A stretch of 64,000 bases of DNA, from NCBI RefSeq assembly GCF_010093535.1, contig NW_022985187.1:788051-852050 (forward strand), written 5' to 3'. Positions 42,350-53,002 of the stretch are shown here, in pieces (position 1 is the stretch's first letter; every line of letters begins with the position of its first letter). A program made the translations under genes and the position numbers. Under the pieces are notes generated by a model. That model saw only the letters and a list, made by a program, of their open reading frames with translations. It did no database searches and was not told the DNA's origin. Source of the DNA: Lindgomyces ingoldianus (lineage: Eukaryota > Ascomycota > Dothideomycetes > Pleosporales > Lindgomycetaceae).

Positions 42350-42890
42350 CGGCGATATGTCTATAATTTCTCAGTGTTGCTGACTCTCGCTCGTCGTCGC
42401 CTTTTCAATAAGCACATACCATTGGGCAGTCCCCAAGATCGAGAGGCGTAAGACTGTTCAAAGCAAGGCTTCGAAACGCGGAGGAAGCGCTAATGAATAT
42501 CCGATAGTACGTAGAAAAAGTAGTATGAATTCTCGAGATGATTGAAATTGATCAGAGTCGATGTGAGGACTGGAAATTCGAATTTCATTATGTATCCGCT
42601 CATCTTGATTGCGAGCAACGCATTTATATGTGATTGCGGCTGCGGGCAGTGGTGGAGAGGAGGCATTGCAGGTGCACGCTTGGACCTCCTTGGCGGTTGC
42701 CTTCCAGGGTATGCCACCCACGGCCGCAGTTGTATCTTACACATAGCACGTAATGTATCATGTTTCATTGTGGGTTTACAAACGTGCTTATCGCAACGCC
42801 GTTTATTGTAGTGAGTCTGTTTGACCTGCTCCACCATGATCTCTTTCCTCCTCCCACTCAATTGCAAGCTGGTGAGCTTAGCCAAATTTC
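42350..42890. other. Intergenic region upstream of the AAA ATPase
   Basis: 541 nt holding the ATPase promoter and the 3' end of the small orphan gene. No supported gene was seen. Confidence 0.45.
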
Positions 42891-43371
42891 TTAGTCGCTG
42901 CTTTCCTTCTTCTCTTCGGTACCAGCCGACTTAGAGCCTGGCTTCAATTCTCGCGCAATCCGACTGGAAGACTTAACGGCGCCAACATTGTGAAACGGCC
43001 CATCTTGGAAAGATTCTTCCAGCCAATGAGTCATCATCGTTCCAGCTATTACCATACTACCGCTGAATTGCTTCAACCTCTCACCCGTCAATTCCGCTAG
43101 CACAGCAGGCCTATTTTCTGAAGTGCCTGAACGGGTGATCTTGGTGCGCTTTCGAGATATTTCAGTATAGCTAGCAGTAGCGGAAGAATCCGAATTTGGC
43201 TATAGGATGACAATCATATAAGTCAGTTGATAAATCATTGATAAATCCTGTCAAAGTCACCTTTAGAAGCGACAGTTGCCCGCCAACTTTTGCGTTGCTT
43301 CGCTGGGACTCACTACCAAGAGTGTCCGGATCCGCAAAATTCATCGTTTTAGGAGATGAGTGGGCCGCCAT
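42891..43371 (-). CDS. Small orphan protein, 139 aa
   Basis: Two exons (43371-43261 and 43199-42891) with a 61-nt intron (GTGACT donor, CTATAG acceptor) give 139 aa. I recognise no domain. Residues 1-37 are polar (MAAHSSPKTMNFADPD), then a basic SRKRTKITRSG segment. The core is VLAELTGERLKQFSGSMVIAGTMMTHWLEESFQDGPFHNVG, split here only for citation, followed by a Lys/Ser/Glu tail. The frame change across a normal-sized intron with good splice sites supports a real gene. The location between the AAA ATPase and a Clr5-type gene fits an accessory block. Confidence 0.55.
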
Positions 43372-44665
43372 TTGACCGTGCAAACCGATACAAGAGGTGC
43401 GTATCGCAAGTATATCTGTCTGAGCTTTGAAATAATAGTCGGGGAAGCAGTGAAGTAGGGAGTAAGTGAATGAGGAGAGAAGACTTGAAGGCTACAGAGA
43501 AGAGGCAGTTGAAGGGAGCGAGAAGATATTCTTTATATCTAAGGGCAATGGAAGAAGGCAAAAGAACCAAGCGCCATGCAAGAGACTCACTGACCACAAA
43601 GGACAGCGTTCGAACAGGCTAACCCGGAACTTTGAGGGTACTTTGAGGAACTTTCCTCTGGGACGTACAACCGATGCAATTGAGATGCAGGATTGCCTAA
43701 CGGGAGGAGGATACAAACTCATAGGCCGACAAGGGTCTATGGGCACAGAAGTCCCCAAAAAGTACGGCCAAAGTTCGACCAAAGTTCGAAACGAGCGTTA
43801 GTCTCGACGATTGGTGGGGGCGTACAGTCATGTGTCCTAAGGCAGCATCACTGCTATTCCGTGATAGACATTCTCACGGTAGCTACGGGCTGGTGATGCA
43901 TATTTGGTCGTAAGAGGTTGAAAGAAAAAGGCGAATGTGCATGTAGGATTTCGGAACACGAGAGGGGACCGTATTATAACATTCGTTGCGTAACGGATGA
44001 CTAATTACGTTAGCAGACGTCTAACAACCTTGAGACTTGCACTTTTTCTCTCGAAAGCAATTGAACTCCAATAGAGACTTTTGGAAAAATCAATACATCC
44101 TCAGGTGGCTTACATGATTCACTGTCATCGTGTTGGTATGTAGACATTTTGTCTGCGATTTAATATTACCTAGTGATTTTCGGACACTGGCGCCCGCTGG
44201 ATCAGAAAAGTTCTGGAGATCAAGCGAAGCAGCCGGCGGCTGAGGCGAGGGACGTTCGGTGTGCTGCAAGGTCCATTCGAAAGGCACCCAACCAGGGAGC
44301 GAGAAAAAGTCCTGCTGAAGTTCTGCGGAAAGTACTGCGTCTCCCCGAACAGACCAATGCAGGGATATAGTGGGTCTCTCTGCCTTGCGCTTAACTTTGG
44401 ACAACACATTTGATGGCCCAACGGTGGGGGAGTCAGCCGAGTACTTTCAGCCGTCCTTTCGAAGGTACTTTCTGCAAGCCAATCAAGACGGACACCGCCG
44501 CACGGTTCCCGATTCCGAGGAAACTTTGCCGCCTCAGTGAACGCGGCCTGGCGATGTCCCGTCCCGTCTTTACCCCAAACTGGGGACTCCGACGGTGCCA
44601 TTTCGAAAGTGAGTAATTCCGGTTACAATTTCTACCAACACCGAAATATTGAAGACGGAAGAACA
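43372..44665. other. Gene-poor divergent region
   Basis: 1.3 kb between the orphan gene and the Clr5-domain gene. ORFs of up to 143 codons overlap on both strands near 44170-44740 without domains. No repeat was clear by eye. Confidence 0.4.
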
Positions 44666-46704
44666 ATGGACCCACCGCGCAACCACTGGGACGCAACTGG
44701 ACGCACATCTCTGGGTGCTCCTTCAACATGGCATTCAAATGGTGCTCTCCCTCAAACTACTCCTGCCTTCGGCTCATTCCCCAGCACAGAATATCAAACA
44801 CTTGTTCCTGATGCTTCACTTCCGACGGTCCCCCTATCCTTCCCACCGTATGGGGACGGTGTGACAGCCTGGTCGCAAGAAGCAGAGCTGGCACCCCATT
44901 TCAGACATAGCCAACCTTTCCAGGAACCTCGCCATGAAACTATTCCACTCCCAATTACGCAAACAAAGGGCAAATCTAAGCGGCCCAACAGGCGTGATCT
45001 ACCATGGGATAATCATAAGCAAACGATGTACGATCAATATATGAAAGGGAATAAAAAGCTCAAGGAGTTGCAAAGATATATGATCGAAACGCACAAGTTT
45101 GATGCAACGTTGGTGATCTAATACTTCCCTCTCCCGGTATGTAAGGGCGCTAAGTTTTTCAGGGAGAAGCAATACAAGGATCAGTTTAACGACTGGGGAT
45201 GGTCGAAAAATCTTGGGAAACGAGAGCGTCAAATAATGAAGACCAAGGCAGGCAAGAGAAGAAGAGAGAACCCGCCAAGAGATACAGAGTTCCAGTGGGG
45301 TGGTCAAGTGTGGACCGTTGATCGTATAATGAAGACTCGTGGCAATGAAAATGGAAACGAGGAAGAAGATGCTCACCTTGGTCAGCTTAATTGCATGTTT
45401 CGTCCCTCTACGCTTTCGATTGACTTCTTTCAGATGAACCAACTCCACTCGGTATGACCTATTACACACCCCAAAACCACACCGTTCCCGGTGTAGTGGC
45501 CACGCCAAACATTTCTCCTCAGCGGGCGCGAAACCACGTTGGATCCTCTGGTGGTATGGCATCCCAATATTGTGGAATCCGACTGAGGTGGAACGGGCAC
45601 ACAGTAGCAGATATATCTACCGTGAAAGGCCAAGCGCTTGACCTAGAGCGGCTCAATGATTTCGATGGTGCAGATGAGAAATTCACTGAGGCCTTGGAGG
45701 CTTGTCGAAATCTACTCCCTCCCGCTGACGAGCTCAGGGCCAACATCACATACCAGGTAGCCCGCTTCTACGGGCGACGCAATCACATGACGAGAGCCGA
45801 CAGTGTGCTCGATGAACTGACGGATCAATTTGTACATCGGTGGGGTCAAGGTCATGAAAAGACGTTGAATCATTATGGAACAGTCGGTTTACTCCTGCAA
45901 GCATGGGACCGACACGAGGATTCCCTTAACCTCATGAGACGGTTGACAGATGACTTGAAATCAACGTCCTTATATTCTAATACTAAGGGAAAAGAGGCAC
46001 AATCAGCAATCAACGTCGACCTACCATCGTTATATACCTCCACTATGCTCTCAGGAACATCCGGCGATGAGAGAAATCCAGCATCTTCTCAGCTGGTCCT
46101 TCAACTAGAGATAGAAAATGCGGCTGTAACTAATTTAGAGAGCATAGATCGGCCAGAACAAAGACTGCTCAACTTACTTAACCAACTAATGAAGAATCCG
46201 GAACGCAACTTAATAGATATCGTTCGGATTAGACGTCTACTAGTGAATCTCTACAGCAAATCCCTTATGTCCGACGAAGCGGGCGAGGCTTTTGCACAAG
46301 CCAAAATTTCCATAACGTCGCTCTGTAGTCTTGACTGCAGCAAAACAAACGACTTCTTCAGAGCTGCTGTTGACCTGGCTGAATATGGCCTGGAAGAGGG
46401 GTTTACAGCCGACGCCTACGAGATTCTTGAAGTTGTGGAATCAGAGGTTGTTGCAGAAAATGGGCCTGATCATCCTAACACCATTTCCTTGCTAATGAAG
46501 ATCGGCAAGATGGTCCAAGAGATGGCTTCCTGGGAGGAGGCCGAACCGCGTTTTCAACAAGCATATGCAGCTTGCATTACCGCATTTGGTTACAAGTCTA
46601 TTGTCACACAAAAGCTTGAAAAGTCCCTTGAAAAAGGTAGTTATTTGGGCGACTTGGAGGATGATGTCTCTGATAAAGGGTTGTTCCAATTTATTACTCT
46701 GTAA
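44666..46704 (+). CDS. Clr5-domain protein with TPR-like C-terminal region
   Basis: Three exons (44666-45108, 45163-45380 and 45434-46704) encode 643 aa. After a Pro/Ser-rich N-terminus, a Clr5 domain spans about residues 110-166 (LPWDNHKQTMYDQYMKGNKK, then KELQRYMIETHKFDAT joined to EKQYKDQFNDWGWSKN). The first donor, GTTGGT, is weak but is the one that restores the domain. A basic linker follows (KAGKRRREN). The long helical C-terminal part (QALDLERLNDFDGADEKFTEAL, later GPDHPNTISLLMKIGKM and similar) resembles TPR repeats as in other Pezizomycotina Clr5 proteins. S. pombe Clr5 acts in heterochromatin silencing. The fungal multicopy relatives are poorly known, and a chromatin role is inference. 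Confidence 0.83.
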
Positions 46705-47317
46705 AGGGTTGCCTATCATTCGAAAGATACTGAAGAACCTAGTGTTCATGTGCGGTTAGAACGTGGGTTTCTTTTCTTCAAATTCGTTGCTACGTAGGAT
46801 TGAGATGCAAACCCAAAGATACCTCTCTATTTCCAAGCACAATAACCTCTTACCTCACCGTGCTGGATTGGTTTAGAGGCTTCGTATCTAACGGGTGTTT
46901 CCTCCGAAAATCCGCTACAAAGAAAGTTGGTTGCGCATTTATCGTAAGGGCAGGCTGGTTTTCGTAGAACACTGTAATACAACCCCATCATTGGATATCT
47001 TGCACTCTATCTTTCCACGGGTATTCTACCGTCAACTCTCGGCAATCCCAGTGATGTCGGTAGATTGGTTACGGTAACTTAGGTTTGTGTTTGGATTGGA
47101 GACTAGAGAACCAGCTTGTTGATCGTCCCAAATTCTCACCTGGGTTCTCTCACCGGCGGGATGACCATCTGTTACATCGAGCAAGACTTTAACTCAAGTG
47201 GTAAGACAAAGGTAACGTCCTTCGAGCTAGTAGGTTTGCAATTCACAAAAGTTACTCTGCGAGACTAGCGATACTCTAGAGCCTCCGAATGACGGTCGGC
47301 AGCCCGATCACCACCAA
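46705..47317. other. Gene-poor region upstream of the decayed DUF1996 gene
   Basis: 613 nt. Around 47150-47230 a translated stretch (LTGGMTICYIEQDFNSSGK) may be the decayed N-terminal part of the DUF1996 gene, but the match is weak. Confidence 0.35.
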
Positions 47318-47840
47318 GGGCTCAAACCCAGGCCTTAGCTACACATGCTTTTGAAATGTGAGCACGCGAGGCAGTGAGGCTAACGAGTTCCCCAAAGAAC
47401 CCTGTCCAGCGGGTATCATAGCCATTCACCGCTTCCCCTCGTGCTAGGACGGGAAGAACCTCGACAGCCCCAACCAACAAGACCACATGGACAACACAGT
47501 GAAAGGAGGGTTTATGAATGCTGGGCCGTGCCCGTCCTCGCATCCCATCCGCATGCTTCAGGTTGCCTACAAGGCCATGTAGAACCCGACCTAGTTTAAC
47601 AATAAGTCGTTGCGGCTTGCGGACGGCTCGCGACTCTTCGTCTGGGGCTTCGAAGATAGCAAGGTAGCAAGGAATACGGTACCCACGGCGATTATATCTT
47701 CGGCTGGAAGGGGGACGCGCTTCAAGCGCGCTATGGACTCCGCCAGCCTAGTTAGTAATAACCTTAACACTTAGTCTGTGGCCGAGGTGAATAAGTGCGC
47801 CATCAAGAATAGCGTTAGTGAGTCTACCGACGGATGTAAG
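47318..47840 (+). pseudogene. Decayed DUF1996-domain secreted-protein gene
   Basis: Translation of successive frames gives most of a DUF1996 domain with stops and frameshifts. In order, I see NEFPKEPCPAGI, then RFPSC-stop-DGKNLDSPNQQDH, then AGPCPSSHPIRMLQVAYKAM-stop, FNNKSLRLADGSRLFVWGFED, then in another frame YGTHGDYIFGWKGDALQ, and after a further shift RAMDSASLVS and CAIKNSVSESTDGC. The in-frame TAG codons are at 47445, 47580 and 47592. The first replaces the Trp of the conserved CWDGKNLDS, a TGG to TAG change, which is CpA to TpA on the other strand and typical of RIP. No intact gene is present. The parent family is fungal, secreted and of poorly known function. Confidence 0.8.
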
Positions 47841-49331
47841 TTGTTCCGTATACCAGAAAAGTCCCAAAGCTAATGACTTGATTCGCAGGGCTTGACAAGC
47901 TCCCCAGAATGTAATTTTTCATCTAGGTTAATTGAGTAGTAACACGTGTGCAAGGGTTTAGAAGACAGTTTTCTTAGGAAATTGAAATTGTGCAGTATTT
48001 TTTGCAAACTGATGGAACTATTCGGGGTTTTTCAAACTGTGTAGTCTACAGTCTGTCGTTGCAAGCGCCTTGTATGCAAGGTATTTGGAGTGGCATTGGC
48101 TTCCTCTTTCTTTTCGCTTTTCCCTCCCCTCCCCTTTCTAGTATGTAGCAAATACTTGCCTAACGTATCTGTCTTTTGAAGATTTCTAACACATCCTACA
48201 TTTATACACTAAATCGGCGTGTTGGCCTTATGGCAATTATCATTCCTGGCTTAATTCGCCCTCCTGTTGCATGTAGTGGCCTGGAAATAGCCGACCTCGG
48301 GGAGAGAGAAACATCTTAACCTGGCCAACGCCAAATACGCAAGAATAGACACTTTATGGTCGAAGAGTTCAATGTTGCCTGCGTTATGTTGATGAGTTAC
48401 CTTCTGTTGCTGAGGACATCGTACACAACCACCTTGGGTTTAGAAACAAATTTAGCGTTATTATCATAGAAAGGTAACAGACAATTATGCTCCTACTGTC
48501 CCTCCTGTTCCTTAGCATCTTGGCCACCATGATAAATCCTCCAAGTGCAGCAGACGTAGAAGCGTTAAGAAGTTTCAGCAGCCTTCAAATCAACTAATTC
48601 CTCCTCCGCCTTCCTGATCTGACTAGGCCTTGATGGAAGTGGAGGCGGCGCTTCTTCCTTGTCACCCTCATCTACATCCTCTCCTAGCAATCGATCATCC
48701 TCGGCAATGACCTGATCGTCCTCTCGTGCGGATTACAATAACACAGAACAGCCTGACAATCCCCATAATCACTATAGCCACTCTAAAGAGAATACAAAAA
48801 GAAATCACCATCGCCGGGGGAAGTGTGATGAAGGTGAGGAGGGTGCTGGGAATTGGCAGGCGGTGCCTGCTTATCATGCCTTTCTGGTTTGATTTGTCAT
48901 CTCAGATGTTGTGTCGGTTCATCGTGGCCGTGGAGATTTGAGAGATGCGGAAGTGGGACTGAAATTTTTTGGTAGCCGTGTGCTGCGAAGTCCAGATGAT
49001 AGGATTGCATTCTTTGATTGTTGTAGAGGCAAGTCTGACCAAGGTCTTACCACTATCGCTTTTCTGTCCTTACACAATGTTATACAATTTTACCGCCAAG
49101 AAGCTTTACCCTTTGCTAGAATTAAGCCAATCACAATAGTCGCTAAAATGAAGACTATAATACTGAAGGGGACAGAGTGACGGAGAAACGTACCAATTTA
49201 GGAGAACTAAGACGTATGCCGTACAGATATAATACAGCGAAACGAAGCAAAACGAATACTTATCCCTCATAGTTTTCATGAATCTTTACATCTAAATCAG
49301 CTTTCCTCGCTCCTCGCCCCTCTAACTCCTC
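47841..49331. other. Gene-poor accessory region with a possible coding relic
   Basis: 1.5 kb with no gene that I can assemble. A minus-strand open stretch lies at 48565-48732 and is described separately. A hydrophobic translated segment (SIIVFILATIVIGLILA) occurs on the minus strand near 49130-49185. The two might be pieces of one decayed or split membrane-protein gene. Confidence 0.35.
48565..48732 (-). other. Possible C-terminal coding fragment (acidic/proline-rich)
   Basis: An open frame of about 55 codons ends with TAA at 48567-48565. It reads EDDQVIAEDDRLLGEDVDEG then KEEAPPPLPSRPSQ and RKAEEELVDLKA. Its composition looks like a genuine cytosolic tail rather than chance. The upstream frame meets a stop at 48735-48733, and no convincing exon with a GT donor could be joined. 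It is therefore either the last exon of a gene I could not assemble or a relic. Confidence 0.3.
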
Positions 49332-51020
49332 CTACTCCGCTGCCTCCTCCATCACCAGTGTCTTCATTTTACCCGCAGCTTTCACTAACGCGCCCAAACT
49401 CTTTTCCATAATTCTCCTCCCATCATACGTGTCCCAAACCTGATGCGGTGCCTGATTCACTACATCCCAACTGACCAGATTGTCTGTCAACTTAGTCAAA
49501 TCATGTTGCTTCCTCTCCCACTCACTATCCGTCCTACACCTAATTCCACTGCTTACGATCACCACCGGAGTATCCGCACTCTGGATATTGCGGGCCGAGG
49601 CAACTTCGTTCTTGGACAGAGAGTCGGCGATTAGGTTCTCTTGAAGCTGCGCTTTAATGTATTTGCCGGATTGATAGGCGTTCCGACCGTAGACGCGGTC
49701 TTCCCGTGTCCGGCCTTTGAAGAGAGCACCACTGAGTCGCTCCAGGCCCAGCGGCGAAATGATGCCGTAGGCCCAGAGAATAAAACCGCGCCCAGGGCTC
49801 GATAATCGGTGAAGTAGGTCTTCGTGTAAAGGGTCTACGAGCATGATGCCGGTGACTTGCTTGAGGTGTCGGGAGCTGAAGATTCGAGACGTGATGCTGC
49901 CGATTCCTGCGGAGACTAGAATCCATGGGCCTTCCTCGCCAGTCTTCGCGAGAGCTTCAGAAAGGGCGTCCGCCGACATACCGGCGGAGTGTGGAGAGGG
50001 AGCATTGTCTGACCAGGCGTATCCTGGGCGGTCCCAGTAGCAGTAACGCGAGATGGTGCCGTTTTGATAGGCGCCATAGGCCCAGTGTTCAAAGTCATAT
50101 TCCAAGGGCGTCTCACCGGCTTCGAGAAGGATGGTGGCATCTTTCTGTCCTTTTGTATATGTCACGTTTCCTATGCAGGCGAGATGGACTTGATACTTGT
50201 CTCCGTCGACAAAGATTCGGTCGCCATACATTCCTAGCGTTGCATCTCGAGCCCGAATCCCAAGGGTTCCGGTCATCAAGACGGTGATGAGGATGAAGAC
50301 TATCGTGAAGATTGTTGCCAATAGAACCGCGAACCATTCCTTCAGCGTTCGTCTGGTTTCCGGTCGGCCTGTTAGCCGCTCTTCCTCCTCCCGCTTACCC
50401 CAGTCAACGACACGGTCTGTAATGATACACCATAGAGCGATAAAGACAGCCCACACAACCGACGCAATCCCGACCCAGCCTTCTTCAATTCGAATTCGAG
50501 GAACAGCGAGGATTATAATCATATCAACTAGTAGTAGCGCGGCTATGATGGCGGTGGTGATACGCATCGCCTTTGCGGGGGCGACAAAGAAGATCACAGC
50601 AACGAGGAGATTACCAATGGTAAGGCACGCGTAGGCGAAGTCAAAGAAGCCGGAACCGCGGGAGTGCATTCCTGGAGGGGAGACGAAGATAGAGACGAGA
50701 AGGAGCACCCACCAGATGAAGGATATCATCAGGAAGAGCACGGTAAAGTATCGAAGGAACCGGACGGACCAAAGATTGTATGGGGAAACCTTCTTATGTT
50801 AGCGCCATGCACATATATGTAAATGATGGGGGCTTGTTAGGCTTACTGCCGGATCGTCTGGATCCAAATAACCGTCGGAAGCGGGAGGCCGATTGTGAAG
50901 AAGTCTTGTTCGTTCGTCTGGTTCTCTTCGTTCGAGGCTCCTTCTCGTAGATGAGCGATCATCTTGCGGACCTTGAGAGTCATTGCCATTCTCCGGGTGG
51001 TCCTTCTTTGACCCCCACAT
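49332..51020 (-). CDS. DUF2417 integral membrane protein with alpha/beta-hydrolase-like part
   Basis: Two exons (51020-50847 and 50789-49332) with a 57-nt intron (GTAAGC donor, GCGCTAACA branch, AAG acceptor) encode 543 aa. The soluble Asp/Arg/Ser-rich N-terminus (residues 1-57) precedes the family motif SPYNLWSVRFLRYFTVLFLM. At least four membrane helices follow to about residue 150, and another around LLATIFTIVFILITVLMTG. The rest is an alpha/beta-hydrolase-like domain (HLACIGNVTY, PWILVSAGIGSITSRIF, GIMLVDPLHEDLLHRL). The usual nucleophile elbow reads SAGIGS, so GxSxG is not clear. A His late in the chain (NQAPHQVWD) could be the catalytic one. Function is unknown, and membrane hydrolase activity is only inferred. 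Confidence 0.82.
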
Positions 51021-51623
51021 CGAGAGTGAGTGGAGTGAATGGAGCTCGGGTGACGGTGAAAGCCAGTATCAGAGCTACACAAGCCCTAGTAAGCCACCGA
51101 GTGCTTGGGACTCGACTGAAACGAATTAGAGTGAAAAGCTTTGAGATTAGAGGAAGAGCGAAAGAGGGGAGCTCGATGGACAACTCTTTGATTTTATGGT
51201 AGTGGTGTTGAGAGGCGAGAACTTATTGATGGTCCAGAGCGCCTTCGATAGGGATCTACGTCATGTTGTTTCTGTTGAGCAGCTATCCCGGCTTGTCAAT
51301 CCTCACAACGCGCCAGGGAATGCACCATGCGACTTTGATTGGAGAGTATTGCATAGAGAGTGAACTCGTGCAAAATATTGTTTGACCTTCCCCCTCCCTT
51401 TGACCTTTCGCACTCACTGACCAAACATTGAACGCCGGCACGAGGCAGTGATTACATCATAGCCACGCTCGCCACGCCAAGCTCAAGAGTACTCAAGCTA
51501 ACATACCCCTGCTGCATTTTAACTGCACCTCCACCATCAAATCGCCCTATTATCGGATTCCCACACCCACAAGCTCGAAATCCCATAGATCTGCACTCAG
51601 CCTAGTTCTTGCCACTAAGTACC
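51021..51623. other. Divergent intergenic region DUF2417/PPE1
   Basis: 603 nt with two outward promoters. CT/CA-rich leader sequence precedes PPE1. No other feature seen. Confidence 0.45.
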
Positions 51624-52808
51624 ATGTCCAGTCTCGCCAAGACCTTCGCAAAGACGAAGCTCGGGCCGCTACCGCCAGAACCGCCTGTCTATGAAGATGT
51701 CGAGCACGAAGATGATTCCTCCTCCGCTTCCTCTATGTCGAGCACCGGCACTGTAATCCCTACGTCTTCACAGCGGCCTGCACCATCCGTTCGTTGGTCT
51801 GATTATTTCTCTCAGGAGTTCTATCTCGAGCGTCTGTCGCCGGATTCGAGCCATGCAAAGTTCCACGTATACTTGACCCCTCCGAATTCCGCTAAGGCTC
51901 CATTACTGGTGTTGCATCATGGTGCCGGAAGCTCTGCACTGAGCTTCGCTCTGTTTGCCAAGGAGCTTCAGAAACAGCTTCCAGATGCGGGGATACTGGC
52001 TGTGGAGGCAAGGGATCATGGGAGTGTGGTTTGGGGCCCAGAGGGGCATGTTGATAACGATTTGTCGATTGATCTTTTGAGTCAGGATATGGTGGATATG
52101 ATGCACCTCACACAGGCAAGGATGGGCTGGAAAGAGTTACCCACCGTCGTTTTGATAGGACACAGCTTGGGTGGTGCTGTGGTCACGAATGCTGCAAAGC
52201 AAGGGCTCCTGGGGAACAAGTTGCTTGGGTACGCTGTTTTGGATGTGGTAGAAGGTTCAGCTATGGAGGCATTGAAACATATGCAAGCGTATCTCGCCAA
52301 TAGACCGAAAATGTTCCCTACGCTGGACGCCGCAATTGACTGGCATATTCGATCTCGGACGTTGCGAAACCCAAAATCTGCAAGAGCCAGTGTTCCGAGT
52401 CTGTTACTACAGACATCCGAAGGTCGATGGGCATGGAGAACCGATCTTTCTACAACGGAAGCATACTGGGAGAACTGGTTTTCCGGTATGAGTTCCAAAT
52501 TTCTGGGCGGGAAGGGTGCAAAACTGCTCATGCTCGCTGGTACTGATCGGCTGGACAAAGAATTGATGATCGGGCAGATGCAAGGTGGGTATCAAAGCTA
52601 TTCTACATTTCATCTGTCAATATCGCTAAATGATATTCCAGGGAAATTCCAGCTCCAAGTCTTCCCCTCCGCCGGCCATTTCCTTCAAGAAGACCAGCCG
52701 GAGAGGACTGCAGAGGTCGTTGTGGAGTTCGTGAAACGCAACGACCGCAGCGCATTGGTTCTCCCCCCGAAAGTATCAGATCTTCTAGCGCAAGGCAAAA
52801 AGGTCTGA
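51624..52808 (+). CDS. PPE1: Protein phosphatase methylesterase 1
   Basis: Two exons (51624-52584 and 52642-52808) give 375 aa. The 57-nt intron (GTGGGT donor, CGCTAAA branch, CCAG acceptor) is frame-neutral, so the unspliced frame also stays open. The splice restores GQMQGKFQLQVFP. PPE1/PME-1 removes the carboxyl-methyl group from the C-terminal Leu of PP2A catalytic subunits. The alpha/beta-hydrolase features are present: the oxyanion-side LLVLHHGAGSSALSFA, VEARDHG, the nucleophile elbow GHSLGGAV with its Ser, a late LMLAGTDRLDKE and the catalytic His in FPSAGHFLQEDQPE. The N-terminus has MSSLAKTFAKTKLGPLPPEP, as expected, with an acidic Ser-rich insert (residues 25-45). Confidence 0.94.
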   Translation: MSSLAKTFAKTKLGPLPPEPPVYEDVEHEDDSSSASSMSSTGTVIPTSSQRPAPSVRWSDYFSQEFYLERLSPDSSHAKFHVYLTPPNSAKAPLLVLHHGAGSSALSFALFAKELQKQLPDAGILAVEARDHGSVVWGPEGHVDNDLSIDLLSQDMVDMMHLTQARMGWKELPTVVLIGHSLGGAVVTNAAKQGLLGNKLLGYAVLDVVEGSAMEALKHMQAYLANRPKMFPTLDAAIDWHIRSRTLRNPKSARASVPSLLLQTSEGRWAWRTDLSTTEAYWENWFSGMSSKFLGGKGAKLLMLAGTDRLDKELMIGQMQGGYQSYSTFHLSISLNDIPGKFQLQVFPSAGHFLQEDQPERTAEVVVEFVKRNDRSALVLPPKVSDLLAQGKKV

Positions 52809-53002
52809 TGTTCGAGGTGCCTCCTGCCTCAAATCTCCTCTCATGTTCATGAGAGATTAATAGGAGCAATCTGGAGATGATACAATCTGGACCGCTATAT
52901 CAGCATACCGACGTGCAAGGCGATACACTCAAGACCCGGAGCGAGAGCGCTCAGACGGCCGTCCAGCGAAGTGGAGCTTTGACGTGGATTGAACGGGGTC
53001 CC

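Noticed and set aside
44170..44601. 143-codon minus-strand ORF upstream of the Clr5-domain gene
   Set aside because: Overlaps other ORFs on both strands without any family feature.
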